Below are positions 45,743 to 55,264 of a stretch of DNA of 64,000 nt, one piece after another (within the stretch, counting starts at the first letter, position 1; every line of letters starts with the position of its first letter). The position numbers and the translations under genes were made by a program. A model generated the notes under the pieces. The model made no database searches. It worked only from the letters and a program-made list of their open reading frames with translations, and was not told where the DNA came from. Where the stretch lies: assembly GCF_001883705.2 (NCBI RefSeq), contig NZ_MDEQ02000007.1:186001-250000 (forward strand), read 5' to 3'. This DNA comes from Burkholderia catarinensis. Lineage in GTDB: Bacteria; Pseudomonadota; Gammaproteobacteria; Burkholderiales; Burkholderiaceae.

Positions 45743-47488
45743 ATGACAGCCGCCCACGAGCCTTCTTCCCCGCCGTCCCTCGACGCTTCCCCCGGCCGCC
45801 CCGCGGCGCGCCTGATCCTTGCGCTGTTGCGCGAAAGCCGCGTGTCGCTCACGCTGGCGCTCACCGCATGCGTGCTGAACGGCGTCGCGAGCGTGCTGCT
45901 CATCGCGACGCTGAACCGCGCGCTCGCGCAACCGGGCGCGGCCGATGCGTCGCTCGCGTGGCGCTTCGCGCTGTGCGCGGTGATCGCGCTCGTCACGCGG
46001 ATCGTGTCGGGCACGTTGTTCGCCCGCCTGTCGCAGGACACGATGGCGCGGCTGCGCGTGCATCTCGCGCGGCGCGTCGGCGCGGCCGAGCTGCGCGACA
46101 TCGAGCGGATCGGCGCCGCGCCCGTGCAGTCGGTGCTGACCGACGACGCGACCAACGTGTCGATGCTGTTCTTCGCGCTGCCGAACCTGGTGATGCACGG
46201 CTCGATCGTGTTCGGCTGCCTCGGCTATCTCGCGTGGCTGTCGTGGCCCGTGTGCCTGCTGGCGCTGGCCGCGATCATCGCCGGTTCGCTCGGCTATCAC
46301 ACCGGCGACCGCCGTGCGATCGCGTCGCTCGAGGCGGCCGGCCAGGCTCAGGACCGCCTGTTCGGCTATCTCGGCTCGCTGTTTTCCGGCGCGAAGGAAC
46401 TGAAGCTGCACGATGCGCGCGCACGCCAGTTCGTCGACGGCCAGCTCGGCGCCGCGATCGGCGAAGTGCGCGACCACCGCCGCCGCGCGTTCAGCGCGTA
46501 CGCGGTCGGCGTCGGCTGGATCATCTTCCTGTTCTATGTGTTCCTCGGCGTCGCGTCGTTCTGGCCGCAGCTCGGCGTGCATGCCGATCCGAGCGCCGCA
46601 GCCGGCTACGTCGTCGTGTTCCTGTTCATGCTCGTGCCGCTCGACGGGCTCCTGAACAACCTGCCGACCGTCAACGCGGCGCGCGTGTCGCTCACGCGGA
46701 TCGAAGGCGTGATGGCCGAATTCGGCGCGCTGCGCACGGTGCCGCCCGCGACCGACGCGCCCCACGTGCCGCCGGCCGGCGCAGTCACGCTGCGCGGCGT
46801 CACGCACGCTTATTTCCACGAACGCGACGAACGGATGTTCAGCATCGGGCCGATCGACCTGACCATCGAGCCGGGCGAGCTCGTGTTCATCGTCGGCGGC
46901 AACGGCAGCGGCAAGACGACGCTCGCGAAGGTGCTGACGGGGCTCTACGAACCCGAGGAAGGCACGATCGAGGTCGACGGCCGGCCGATCGGCTGGCGCG
47001 AGCGCGCCGCGTACCGGCAGCGCTTCAGCGCGGTGTTCAACGATTTCCACCTGTTCGATGCGCTGCTCGGCATCGTCGATCCCGACGCGCCGTCCCGTGC
47101 GCAGGCCGATGCGCGTGCCAACGCGCTGGTCGCGAAGCTCGCGCTCGACCACAAGGTGAAAGTGGTCGACGGCGCGTTCTCGACCCGTGCGCTGTCAACC
47201 GGGCAGCGCAAGCGGCTCGCGCTCGTCGTCGCGTACCTGGAGGACCGGCCGTTCTACCTGTTCGACGAATGGGCGGCCGACCAGGATCCGTCGTTCAAGG
47301 CCGTGTTCTACGAGCAACTGCTGCCCGAGCTGCGCGCGCGCGGCAAGGCCGTGATCGTGATTACGCACGACGACCGTTATTTCGATCTCGCCGACCGGCT
47401 GCTGAAGCTCGACAACGGGCGCATCGTCAGCGACACGCAACCCGCGCGCCTGCGTGCGCAGGATGACGTCGATGCGCTGAGCGCGTAA
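45743..47488 (+). CDS. orbE: cyclic-peptide-type ABC exporter OrbE
   Basis: Half-transporter of 581 residues: about six membrane segments in the first 320 residues (for example WIIFLFYVFLGVASFW), then the ATP-binding domain with GGNGSGKTTLAK (Walker A), LSTGQRKRLALV (signature) and FYLFDEWAADQDP (Walker B, with Trp after DE). This is the SyrD/PvdE family that moves siderophore or peptide precursors to the periplasm. It is the only gene of the locus transcribed rightwards. The ATG at 45743 is used; no ATG occurs earlier in frame after the promoter. A stem-loop at 47506-47545 ends it. Confidence 0.93.
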   Translation: MTAAHEPSSPPSLDASPGRPAARLILALLRESRVSLTLALTACVLNGVASVLLIATLNRALAQPGAADASLAWRFALCAVIALVTRIVSGTLFARLSQDTMARLRVHLARRVGAAELRDIERIGAAPVQSVLTDDATNVSMLFFALPNLVMHGSIVFGCLGYLAWLSWPVCLLALAAIIAGSLGYHTGDRRAIASLEAAGQAQDRLFGYLGSLFSGAKELKLHDARARQFVDGQLGAAIGEVRDHRRRAFSAYAVGVGWIIFLFYVFLGVASFWPQLGVHADPSAAAGYVVVFLFMLVPLDGLLNNLPTVNAARVSLTRIEGVMAEFGALRTVPPATDAPHVPPAGAVTLRGVTHAYFHERDERMFSIGPIDLTIEPGELVFIVGGNGSGKTTLAKVLTGLYEPEEGTIEVDGRPIGWRERAAYRQRFSAVFNDFHLFDALLGIVDPDAPSRAQADARANALVAKLALDHKVKVVDGAFSTRALSTGQRKRLALVVAYLEDRPFYLFDEWAADQDPSFKAVFYEQLLPELRARGKAVIVITHDDRYFDLADRLLKLDNGRIVSDTQPARLRAQDDVDALSA

Positions 47489-47505
47489 AACGGCAGTCGA
47501 TGGAG

Positions 47506-47545
47506 ATCGCCGACGCGCTGCAATGGCAGTGCGTCGGCGATTTTC
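47506..47545 (+). terminator. intrinsic terminator after orbE
   Basis: A 16-base stem (47506-47521 with 47526-47541, one G-T wobble) with loop AATG, followed by TTTTC, 18 bases after the orbE stop. The remaining bases to the orbB stop at 47665 show no gene. Confidence 0.8.
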
Positions 47546-47664
47546 GTTTCAGAGGGGAATGCGGTTGGCGCGATGGAAAGGCTTGGGTCATCCACCGTGA
47601 ATCAAGCCGATAACAACGCCCTGCTCGCCAAAACGGCGTGATCCGCCGATCAACCTCCGCACGC

Positions 47665-48702
47665 TCAACGCGCGGCCGGCAGCTTCAGCATCGTATCGGT
47701 CATCACGTCGGCCAGCTTCAGCGCCGACATCGGCCCGCCGAACCCCCAGATATTGCGCTCGATCAGCGCGATCCGGTGCTCCTTCAGCGCGGGCACGAAA
47801 CGCCACACCGGCGAATCGAGTTTCGCCGACAACGGCACGTCCATCCCCGATGCGGTCACGAACAGCACGGCCAGGTCGCGCTGCCTGAGCAGGTCGGCCG
47901 ACGTCACGTACAGCGTGCCTTCCCGCGTCGGCTTGTTCGGCCACGGATCGAGCCCGAGCGCACGCGCGAGGCCCGCCGACGTGCTGTTGCCCGTATAGGC
48001 CCAATAACGGTCGGGCAAGCCGAGATCCTGCAGCAGCGCGATGCGCTCGCCCTTTCGCCCTGCGGCCGCGAGCCGCGCCGCGTTGTGTGCGATTCCTGCA
48101 TCGAGTTGCGCATCGACCGCCTGCGTGCGCGCGTCGCGCCCCGTCACCACGCCGATCGTCCGGAAGATCCGCCGCATCCAGTCGAGCTGCGTGACGGGCA
48201 CGCCGCCGTCGGACACGTTCGGGCTGAACTGGAACAGGACCGTCGGCGCGATCCGGTCGAGCGCGTCGAAGATCGGCGCATGCCGGAAACCGACGCCGAT
48301 GATCAGGTCGGGCCTGACCGCCGCGATCGCCTCGAGCCCCGGCTCCTGCCGCGAGCCGATGTCGGTCACGTGCGCGAGCCGGTCGCTTTCGTAGCCTAGC
48401 CAGCCCGGATAGAACGCCGTATCGGCCATTCCGACCGGCACGATGTCGAGCGCGATCACGCTTTCCGCGAACATGAAGTCGAGCGCGACCACGCGCTGCG
48501 GCCGCACGGGCATCTTCGCGCTCGCCTGCGACACGACGGGATTGCCGGCCAGCGATACGGCGCCCGATGCACGAACGCCCTGCGCGCCGGGTGCATCGAC
48601 GGCCGCGGCAACGGCACCGGCCGACGCGGCAAGCGCGCCGCAGCACGCAGCGCCAAGCGCGGCGAGCGCGCCGAGTGCGTGCCGGCGGCCGGCGTGCGTC
48701 AC
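47665..48702 (-). CDS. orbB: ferric-ornibactin periplasmic binding protein OrbB
   Basis: Protein of 345 residues of the FhuD/FecB class. The N-terminus has twin arginines followed by a hydrophobic stretch ([25 protein letters not shown]), which could be a Tat or Sec signal. The mature domain shows [34 protein letters not shown], and [29 protein letters not shown], typical of iron-siderophore binding proteins. The GTG at 48702 overlaps the orbF stop by three bases (GTGA). It ends the orbH-led operon. Confidence 0.92.
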   Translation of the reverse strand: MTHAGRRHALGALAALGAACCGALAASAGAVAAAVDAPGAQGVRASGAVSLAGNPVVSQASAKMPVRPQRVVALDFMFAESVIALDIVPVGMADTAFYPGWLGYESDRLAHVTDIGSRQEPGLEAIAAVRPDLIIGVGFRHAPIFDALDRIAPTVLFQFSPNVSDGGVPVTQLDWMRRIFRTIGVVTGRDARTQAVDAQLDAGIAHNAARLAAAGRKGERIALLQDLGLPDRYWAYTGNSTSAGLARALGLDPWPNKPTREGTLYVTSADLLRQRDLAVLFVTASGMDVPLSAKLDSPVWRFVPALKEHRIALIERNIWGFGGPMSALKLADVMTDTMLKLPAAR

Positions 48703-49499
48703 CGGATCGCGTCCTGCCCGGCCAGCGCCGCGTCGTCCATCGTCAGTAGCAGGGGGCAGCTTCCACACAGTTGTGTTTCTCCAGGAATTTCGTAGCGCAG
48801 GCAGCACACGCGGCGTGCTCGAAACGGCGTCGGCAGCAGCGGCGAGCGCGGCACGGCGTCGCGCACGGGCACGCGCAGCGGATTCGATTCGCCGTGGACG
48901 CAGGCCGGACCGAACAGCCAGTCCGCGTCCCGGACGGGATCGGCCGCGCACGGCAGCGAACGGCACGTGTCGAGCAGATAGTCGAGCAGGTTGCCCGCGT
49001 TGCTCCACAGCACGCGCGGCGTGACGCGGCCCATCGCCGCGAGCAGGTCGATCACCGCGCCGAGATGCGCGACGAGCCCCGCATAGCGCGGCGCGGGTTC
49101 GTCGCACGGCGCGCCGAGCGCGTCCGGCGCGAAATACAGCGCGGCGGGCATCCCGTGGTCGAGCGCAACCAGCGTGCGCTCGGGCGTCATGTCGAGCGGC
49201 CGGCCGAGCGTCAGCGCGGCGACGACGCCGGCCGGCGCCGCGCGGCCGAAGTAGTACTTGCTCCATTGCGACATCAGCGCGCGCGCATGCTGCGCCGGAT
49301 CGCCGCCGTAATGGCGGACCATCGCGTCGAGCACGGCGTCGCGGTGCGCGGGCAACGCGCTCACGGGCACGACGATCCGCCCCGGCGCGTGTGCGTCGTC
49401 GGGCATGCCGAGCCAGACGACGTCGAGGTGTTCGGCGAACGGTTCGGGCGCGAACGCCGAGAAACGCGTGGCGCGCGCGCCGGCGGGCAACGGCGTCAT
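48699..49499 (-). CDS. orbF: siderophore-iron reductase OrbF (FhuF family)
   Basis: Protein of 266 residues. The C-terminus carries [22 protein letters not shown], a CC-x11-C-x2-C cluster like the [2Fe-2S] site of FhuF. The middle part has [23 protein letters not shown], also typical of FhuF. It should reduce iron in the cytoplasm to free it from ornibactin. The ATG at 49499 overlaps the orbD stop, and its own stop overlaps the orbB start, so it is translated within the uptake operon. Confidence 0.9.
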   Translation of the reverse strand: MTPLPAGARATRFSAFAPEPFAEHLDVVWLGMPDDAHAPGRIVVPVSALPAHRDAVLDAMVRHYGGDPAQHARALMSQWSKYYFGRAAPAGVVAALTLGRPLDMTPERTLVALDHGMPAALYFAPDALGAPCDEPAPRYAGLVAHLGAVIDLLAAMGRVTPRVLWSNAGNLLDYLLDTCRSLPCAADPVRDADWLFGPACVHGESNPLRVPVRDAVPRSPLLPTPFRARRVCCLRYEIPGETQLCGSCPLLLTMDDAALAGQDAIR

Positions 49500-51586
49500 C
49501 GTCCCGCGCGCCGGGCGCGGCGCCCCTCGAGGATCAGCAGCCCGAGCAGGTACGGCGCACCGATCAGCGCGGTCAGCACGCCGGCCGGCACTTCGCGCGG
49601 CGCGACGACCGTGCGCGCCGCGAGATCCGCGACGCCGAGGATCAGCGCGCCGCACGCTGCCGCGAGCCACAGCCGCGTGCGATGCCGGCGCGCGCCGAGC
49701 ATCGTCGCGACGTGCGGCGCCATCAACCCGATGAACCCGACCGGCCCGACCGCCGCGACGGCCGCGCACGCGGCGAGCGTCGCGATCGTCAGCGCGAGCG
49801 GCCGCAGCGCGGCCACCGGCAGGCCGAGCGCGGCCGCCTGGTCGTCGCCGAGCGCGAGCATGTCGAGCGGTTTCGCGAGCCATGCGAACACGGGCACCGC
49901 GAGCACGCACCACGGCAGCAGCATCGACACCTCGCCCCAGCTGCGGCCGTAGGTGCCACCGACGAGCCACACGACGAAGCGCGCGGGCTGCACGCTTTCC
50001 TGCGTGATCAGCCATTGCGCGAGCGTCGTCCACAACGCGCCGATCGCGATGCCCGTCAGCGCGACCGCGAGCGGCGCATAGCGATGCCGGTGATTCAGCG
50101 CGAGCGTGATCGCGAGCGACAGTCCGCCGCCGATCAGCGCGGCCGCCGCGAGCGTCACGTGGCCCATCAGCGGCCACGTCGACAGCGCGAACAGCGTGAC
50201 GAGCCCGGCGCCCTGCGTCACGCCGAGCACCTCGGGGCCCGCGAGCGGATTGCGCACGACGCTCTGCATCGCGACGCCGCTGATCGCCAGCAGCGCGCCC
50301 GCGAGGAGCGCGCACAGCAGGCGCGGCATGCGCAGGTCGATCAGCATCCGCGCGAGCGCATCGTGACCGGACAGCGCCGCTGACCAGCGTGCGGGCGACA
50401 GCCATTCGGGGCCGGCCGACACGCCGACAAAAATCGCGAGCGCGCCGGCCACGACGAACAACGCCATGCGCAGCGGCCAGCCGAGCTGCTCGAGCCAGCC
50501 GACGAGCCGCGTCGAGCCGCCGCCCGCCGCGCGTTCGGCATCCGCATGCAGCACGCCCGACCACGCGGCGCCGCGCCGGATCATCGCGAGCATCAGCGGC
50601 GTGCCGACCAGCGCGATCGCGACGCCGGTCGACAGCGTCGCGTCGAGGCCCGACGCGAGCACTGCGCTGTCGGTGACGAGCACGAGCGCGCCGCCCGCGA
50701 GCGCCGACAGCGGCACCAGCACGCCGAGCCGCGCCGCGCGCGCGCCGCGCACCTGGCGCAGCAGGTTCGGCGCGACGAGGCCGACATACGACAGCGGGCC
50801 CGCGATACTCACGGCCACACTCGTGAACGCGACCGCGACGATCGTCGCGGCGAGCCGCGTCGCGTCGACGCGCACGCCGGCCGCGGCGGCCGCATCGTCG
50901 CCGAGCGTGAGCGGATTCAGCGGCCGGATCACGAACGGCAGCGCGAGCAGCGGCACGACGAGCCAGCGCGCGGCGAGCGCGAGGCCCGTCGCGCCCGGCT
51001 GGTAAAGGCTGCCGTTGGTCCAGAGCGCGGCACCCGCGATGTTCTGCTCGAAGAACGCGAGCACGAGCGTCGACAGCGCGGCGAACAGCAGCATGCACAC
51101 GCTGCCCGCGAGCACGAGCCGCAACGGCGTCGCACGCCAGCCGCCGGCCGCGACGATCGCGCACGCGGCGGCGGCCAGCCCGCAGACGAACAGCAGCGGC
51201 ACCGACGCGACGCCGGCCAGCGCCGGCACGAGCATCGCCGCGAGCAGGCCGAGCTGGGCGCCGCCCGTCACGCCGAGCAGGTCGGGCGACGCGAGCGGGT
51301 TGCGCGTCAGCGACTGGAACAGCGCGCCCGCGATGCCGAGGCAGCCGCCCGCGACGAGCGCGGCCGCGACGCGCGGCAGGTTGAGGTCGAACAGGAACAC
51401 GTGCGCGAGCGCGGCGGCGTCGCTGCCGGGCGTCGCGTCCCACCACACGCGCAGATCGGGCGCGATGCGCAGCGCCGCGAGTATCGCGATCAGCGTGACG
51501 AGACCGAGCGCGATCGCGCCGGCCCGGCCCGGGGCCGCGCCCTTCCCCGTCGCCGCGAGGCGCTTGCGCATCGCGAACGTCGTCAT
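49496..51586 (-). CDS. orbD: ferric-ornibactin ABC permease OrbD (fused FhuB type)
   Basis: Inner-membrane protein of 696 residues built of two homologous FecCD permease halves. First half: [43 protein letters not shown]. Second half: [43 protein letters not shown]. The duplicated motif proves a FhuB-like fusion, so one gene supplies both membrane subunits. Start ATG at 51586, overlapping the orbC stop by four bases. Confidence 0.95.
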   Translation of the reverse strand: MTTFAMRKRLAATGKGAAPGRAGAIALGLVTLIAILAALRIAPDLRVWWDATPGSDAAALAHVFLFDLNLPRVAAALVAGGCLGIAGALFQSLTRNPLASPDLLGVTGGAQLGLLAAMLVPALAGVASVPLLFVCGLAAAACAIVAAGGWRATPLRLVLAGSVCMLLFAALSTLVLAFFEQNIAGAALWTNGSLYQPGATGLALAARWLVVPLLALPFVIRPLNPLTLGDDAAAAAGVRVDATRLAATIVAVAFTSVAVSIAGPLSYVGLVAPNLLRQVRGARAARLGVLVPLSALAGGALVLVTDSAVLASGLDATLSTGVAIALVGTPLMLAMIRRGAAWSGVLHADAERAAGGGSTRLVGWLEQLGWPLRMALFVVAGALAIFVGVSAGPEWLSPARWSAALSGHDALARMLIDLRMPRLLCALLAGALLAISGVAMQSVVRNPLAGPEVLGVTQGAGLVTLFALSTWPLMGHVTLAAAALIGGGLSLAITLALNHRHRYAPLAVALTGIAIGALWTTLAQWLITQESVQPARFVVWLVGGTYGRSWGEVSMLLPWCVLAVPVFAWLAKPLDMLALGDDQAAALGLPVAALRPLALTIATLAACAAVAAVGPVGFIGLMAPHVATMLGARRHRTRLWLAAACGALILGVADLAARTVVAPREVPAGVLTALIGAPYLLGLLILEGRRARRAGR

Positions 51587-52431
51587 ACGGCGAGATCCCG
51601 GTCGAACACACCGGCCGCCTGCGGCACGCCGTCGGTCGACGGCCCGTAGGCCGGCACGCACATCGGCGCGCCCGTCTGCGGATGCGCGAGCTTCAGCATC
51701 TCGACGCCGAACGCCGCGCGCAGCCGCGCCGGATCGAGCATCGCATCGGGCGAGCCCTGCGCGACGAGGCGGCCCGCACGCATCAGCACGATCTCGTCGC
51801 TGTACGCGGCCGCCTGGTTCAGGTCGTGCAGCACCCACACGATCGTCAGCCCGCGCGCGCGGTTCAGCGCGCGCAGCGCGTCGAGGATGTCGAGCTGGTG
51901 ATGGATGTCGAGATAGGTCGTCGGTTCGTCGAGCAGCACGATCGGCGCCTGCTGCGCGAGCGCCATCGCGATCCACGCGCGCTGGCGTTCGCCGCCCGAC
52001 AGCGCGCCGACGTCGCGATCCGCGTCGCCGGCGAGGCCGCTCGTCTCGAGCGCCTCGTCGATCGCCGCGTGGTCGGCCCGCGACAGCCCGCGCAGGAAGC
52101 CGCCGTACGCATAGCGCCCGTACGCGACGAGTTCGCGCACCGTGAGGCCCGACGGAATCTGGTTGAACTGTGCGAGCATCGTCAGCTCGCGCGCGAGCGC
52201 GCGGCGGCGAAACGACGCGAGCGGCCGGCCGTTCACGTCGACATGGCCGGCCCGCGCGGGCTGCAGGCCCGCGAGCGTGCGCAGCAGCGTGCTCTTGCCG
52301 CAGCCGTTCGGTCCGCACAGCGCGGTTACGCGGCCGGCCGCGATCGACAGGTCCAGCCCGTCGATCACGACATGGTCGCGATAACCCACCGTCAGCCCGC
52401 GCGCGGCAAGCGCGGCGGTACTACGCATCAT
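51583..52431 (-). CDS. orbC: ferric-ornibactin ABC ATPase OrbC
   Basis: ATP-binding protein of 282 residues: Walker A GPNGCGKSTLLRTL, Q-loop LAQFNQIPSGLTV, signature LSGGERQRAWIA, Walker B PIVLLDEPTTYLD and the switch VLHDLNQAA. It is of the FhuC/FepC class. Two consecutive ATG codons (52431 and 52428) could serve; the first touches the orbG stop (TGATG). It powers the OrbD permease. Confidence 0.95.
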   Translation of the reverse strand: MMRSTAALAARGLTVGYRDHVVIDGLDLSIAAGRVTALCGPNGCGKSTLLRTLAGLQPARAGHVDVNGRPLASFRRRALARELTMLAQFNQIPSGLTVRELVAYGRYAYGGFLRGLSRADHAAIDEALETSGLAGDADRDVGALSGGERQRAWIAMALAQQAPIVLLDEPTTYLDIHHQLDILDALRALNRARGLTIVWVLHDLNQAAAYSDEIVLMRAGRLVAQGSPDAMLDPARLRAAFGVEMLKLAHPQTGAPMCVPAYGPSTDGVPQAAGVFDRDLAV

Positions 52432-53438
52432 CAATCCTCCGTTCGGTCGCGCGGGACCGTGTAGCTCTGCGCCATCGCGACGACGACCTTGCGCGGTCCC
52501 TCGAACGGGTCGCGCGCATGCGCGGTCAGCATGTTGTCGAGCATCAGCACGTCGCCCGTGCGCCACGGGAACACGATGCGCTGCTGATCGAGCACGCCGC
52601 GGATCTCCGCGAGCGCGTCGGCCTCGAGCGGTTCGCCGTCGCCGTAGTACACGTTGCGCGGCACGTTCTCGAGCCCGACCGCGTCGACGAGCGCTTCCTG
52701 CATCTCATCGTCGAGCGCCGACAGGTGGAACAGGTTCGCCTGGTTGAACCACACGCGCTCGCCGGTGCGCGGATGGCGCGCGACGGCCTGGCAGCGTTCG
52801 CGGGTGCGCAGCAGCAACTCGCCGTCATCGTCGGTGCGCCATGCGCATTCGATGCCGCGCGCCGCGCACATCCGCTCGACCTCGGCCGGCGCGTCGGTGC
52901 CGAACGACTGCTGCCACGGCAGGTCGAGCCCCTGTCCGAAATTGCGCACGTACAGCAACTCGCGCCGCTCGAAGCGCGCGACGAGCGCCGGATCGAGCGA
53001 GCGATGGACGGCACGGCTGTCCGCGATCGGCGTCGCGCCGCCCTTCGGCGCCGCGAGCGCGCAGTGGAACCAGATCCGCAGCGGCCATTCACGCGTATAC
53101 GACTGCTCGTTGTGCAGCGGAATCGCGCGGTGCGGCGGGTATTCGGTCGACGTGTAGACAGCGCCTTCGACCTGGCTGCGCGGCGTCGACGCGTATTCAT
53201 AGCCGATCAGCGGATCGCCGAACGACGCCGCGAACTGCTGGAACGCGTCGATCGACGGCACGTGAAAGCCCGTGAACAGCACGCCGCCCGCCCGTTCGAG
53301 CGTGTCGGCCGCGATCTCGCGCGCCAGCGGCGCGACGTCGTCGATCGACATGCCGTCGCCGCCGCGCGGCGACACGACGGTGGGCAGCCCCGGCTCGATA
53401 CGCAGGTCATCGAGCGTCGGCAACGAAAGCTGGGTCAT
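52431..53438 (-). CDS. orbG: aspartate beta-hydroxylase OrbG (TauD/SyrP-like dioxygenase)
   Basis: Fe(II)/2-oxoglutarate oxygenase of 335 residues. The iron ligands appear as LHNEQSY (His109, Glu111) and the second His in TAHARDPFEGPRK (His307), with the Arg that binds 2-oxoglutarate close behind. It resembles SyrP and other enzymes that hydroxylate carrier-bound aspartate, so it should make the beta-hydroxyaspartate of ornibactin on the OrbI second module. It lies 45 bases downstream of orbH and is followed at once by orbC. Confidence 0.93.
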   Translation of the reverse strand: MTQLSLPTLDDLRIEPGLPTVVSPRGGDGMSIDDVAPLAREIAADTLERAGGVLFTGFHVPSIDAFQQFAASFGDPLIGYEYASTPRSQVEGAVYTSTEYPPHRAIPLHNEQSYTREWPLRIWFHCALAAPKGGATPIADSRAVHRSLDPALVARFERRELLYVRNFGQGLDLPWQQSFGTDAPAEVERMCAARGIECAWRTDDDGELLLRTRERCQAVARHPRTGERVWFNQANLFHLSALDDEMQEALVDAVGLENVPRNVYYGDGEPLEADALAEIRGVLDQQRIVFPWRTGDVLMLDNMLTAHARDPFEGPRKVVVAMAQSYTVPRDRTED

Positions 53439-53483
53439 GCAACGTCCTCTTCAGGTAGCGCGCCGCAAACGCGGCGCAGCGGG

Positions 53484-53714
53484 TCACGATGCGCGCTCGT
53501 CCATCGCACGGCGCAGGCTCGCGGGGCGCATATCGGTCCAGACGGTCTCGATGTGCGCGAGACAGTCGGCCTTCGGGCCGCGCACGCCGACCTCGCGCCA
53601 GCCGGCCGGCACGGGCCGGAACGTCGGCCAGATCGAATACTGTTCTTCGTCGTTGATGACGACCGTATGGACGAGATCGTCGGTGTCGGCGGAAGGCGTC
53701 GGGGCTTGCGTCAT
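53484..53714 (-). CDS. orbH: MbtH-like protein OrbH
   Basis: Protein of 76 residues with the MbtH signature: [29 protein letters not shown] and [18 protein letters not shown], including the conserved Trp residues. MbtH-like proteins bind and activate adenylation domains of NRPSs. It is the first gene after the OrbS promoter. The ATG at 53714 is chosen by alignment of the family core. Confidence 0.95.
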   Translation of the reverse strand: MTQAPTPSADTDDLVHTVVINDEEQYSIWPTFRPVPAGWREVGVRGPKADCLAHIETVWTDMRPASLRRAMDERAS

Positions 53715-53778
53715 GATCGGAAATCGCTGGGACGGTTGAAGGAGGCGAAGCGGCAGATTCGGCCGCTCCTGTCTGATA

Positions 53779-53803
53779 GACGATTGGCCGTCGCGATTTT
53801 TTA
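53779..53803 (-). promoter_or_regulatory. OrbS-type promoter of orbH
   Basis: On the minus strand TAAA, 17 bases, CGTC. The -35 side (GGTAAAAAATCG) is identical to that of the orbI promoter. It overlaps the last bases of orbS and lies about 65 bases before orbH. Confidence 0.85.
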
Positions 53804-54469
53804 CCGCCGCCGCGCGCGGCCGCCCAGGAAGACCGGGCACGCGACGCCGCGGTGGCACGCGTCGAGGCATTCCGCGCAGTGACGCTCCGCGTCGCGCACC
53901 ATGAAATGCACGAGCGTCTGCGACACGTTCAGCGCGCGCGCCGCGGTCTGCAGCGTCTCCTCGCGCAGCCGCACCATCTCGAATGCCGCACGGCTGCGCG
54001 CCGGCAGGTCGTCGAGCGCGGCCCAGACGCGCCGCAGCGTGTCGCGCGTCATCAGCGCGGCTTCCGGCGTCGGCTCGGGCGACGGCACGTCGAAGCCGTC
54101 GTCCTCTTCCGTGTGATAGACGTTTTCGAGGCTTTGCCGGCGGCATGCGTCGATCGACGCATTGCGCACCATCCGCGCCACATACGCGACCGGCTGACGC
54201 ACCGCGTCCTGGTTCGGGAATTCGACGAGCTTCACGAACACGTCGTGCACGACGTCCTCGGCGCGGCTCGCGCAGCCGACGAAGCCTCGTGCGACATTGA
54301 CGAGCATCGCGCGATGCGAGATCAGCACGTCGAGCAGCGCGCCCTGCGCGCGGGGCTCCGCGGCACGGCGCGCACGCGGCGCGGCGCGCGGCGGCAGGTC
54401 CGGATAACTGCCGAGGAACGGGTTCGCCGTTGCCGCCGCCGGTCGGTCGAGCACTTCCGCCATGGCCAT
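53801..54469 (-). CDS. orbS: ECF sigma factor OrbS, iron-starvation type
   Basis: Protein of 222 residues. Region 2 is seen as [42 protein letters not shown], and region 4 as [43 protein letters not shown], as in PvdS-class sigma factors. After region 4 a tail contains four cysteines (C-x2-C-x3-C-x5-C). No anti-sigma gene lies nearby. It directs transcription from the TAAA-N17-CGTC promoters and is itself preceded by a Fur-like box. The first ATG (54469) is used; a second in-frame ATG follows after one codon. Confidence 0.95.
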   Translation of the reverse strand: MAMAEVLDRPAAATANPFLGSYPDLPPRAAPRARRAAEPRAQGALLDVLISHRAMLVNVARGFVGCASRAEDVVHDVFVKLVEFPNQDAVRQPVAYVARMVRNASIDACRRQSLENVYHTEEDDGFDVPSPEPTPEAALMTRDTLRRVWAALDDLPARSRAAFEMVRLREETLQTAARALNVSQTLVHFMVRDAERHCAECLDACHRGVACPVFLGGRARRR

Positions 54470-54514
54470 CGATCTGCTCCGTCAAATTCCGAGATAGGGA
54501 AATTTAACGTAAAC

Positions 54515-54533
54515 GCAAATCATTCTCAATACT
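54515..54533 (-). promoter_or_regulatory. Fur-box-like site before orbS
   Basis: GCAAATCATTCTCAATACT matches the Fur consensus at about 11 of 19 positions and sits 46 bases upstream of the orbS start in an AT-rich stretch. Fur repression of orbS is established for this locus, which raises the prior. Exact boundaries are uncertain. Confidence 0.5.
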
Positions 54534-54763
54534 ATTACCAGATAACCCTTTCAGTCGTCAGGATTTGTCTGAACAATTTCCGGAATCGTTGCCCGGGCAG
54601 GCGGGACGCGCACGCGGCGGGCGCGTACGGCTTGCACCCGGCCGACACAGGCTTTCACGTATCTGACGAAGTGCCTGCACCGGTCATGTGCGGTAGCAAC
54701 TTATTACCACGTGAAATTTTGGGGGCTCGTACGATCGACTTGCCGTTTCCAAGGGAGAACAAC

Positions 54764-55015
54764 ATGAAATCCATCGTGTTATCCGCTGTCATGGTTGGCG
54801 CGCTGTCGAGCGTGATGCTGACCGGGTGCGTCGCCTATCCTGGCCCTGCCGAAGTCACGCTCGGCTGGCATGGCGATCGTTACTGGGACGGAAATCGCTA
54901 CTGGGAGCGCCGCGACTGGGAAGCCCAGCATCGCGGCGGACGTGACGAACGCCGCGATGACCGCCGCGACGATCGCCGGGACGACCGTCACGACGATCAG
55001 CGGCCGCAGTGGTAA
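54764..55015 (+). CDS. small lipoprotein, hypothetical
   Basis: Protein of 83 residues. The N-terminus MKSIVLSAVMVGALSSVMLTGC is a lipoprotein signal with the lipobox LTGC (Cys22). The mature part has WHGDRYWDGNRYWERRDWE and ends in repeated RDD units (RRDDRRDDRRDDRHDD), highly charged. AAGGGAGA precedes the ATG. Short lipoproteins of this kind are common in Burkholderia; function unknown. Transcribed away from orbS. Confidence 0.75.
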   Translation: MKSIVLSAVMVGALSSVMLTGCVAYPGPAEVTLGWHGDRYWDGNRYWERRDWEAQHRGGRDERRDDRRDDRRDDRHDDQRPQW

Positions 55016-55061
55016 TGCCCTGCCGCTCCCGTGACCCGCTAGTCAACGACAAGACCTCAAC

Positions 55062-55199
55062 ACGAAGACGATACTCAAAACCCTGACCGTCGCGGCGCTC
55101 GCTGCCGCCGTGCTCGTGCCGGCCATCGCCGAAGCGCATCCTCACCGCGTGTGTCACTTCGACCATCACCATCACAAGGTTTGCCGCTGGGTGCGGTAA
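55062..55199 (+). pseudogene. HHHH-motif exported peptide lacking an ATG start
   Basis: The frame reads TKTILKTLTVAALAAAVLVP and then AIAEAH, a signal peptide, followed by a mature segment with FDHHHHKVCRW and the stop at 55197. The codon where the start methionine is expected is ACG (55062). No ATG, GTG or TTG lies upstream before a stop. The coding pattern is intact, so either a point change destroyed the start, or an unusual start is used. No strong ribosome site is seen. Followed by the perfect hairpin at 55202. Confidence 0.55.
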
Positions 55200-55201
55200 A
55201 C

Positions 55202-55235
55202 GAAACAAGGCGCCGGAGAACCGGCGCCTTGTTTC
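55202..55235. terminator. perfect 15-base-stem hairpin, probable bidirectional terminator
   Basis: GAAACAAGGCGCCGG and its exact complement, separated by AGAA. It has A-rich and T-rich ends on the respective strands, but no long T run. It lies between the HHHH peptide frame and the convergent HAF-repeat gene, so it can end both transcripts. Confidence 0.75.
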
Positions 55236-55264
55236 ATCGCTTCACCTGCATGCGACCACGCTCG

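Noticed and set aside
51583..52566. Longer OrbC starting upstream within orbG
   Set aside because: The extra 45 residues read as out-of-frame orbG; the ATGs at 52431 and 52428 give the usual ABC ATPase start.
24074..54469. The NRPS cluster as a new siderophore system
   Set aside because: Gene content and order match the known ornibactin locus, so it is not novel as a whole.
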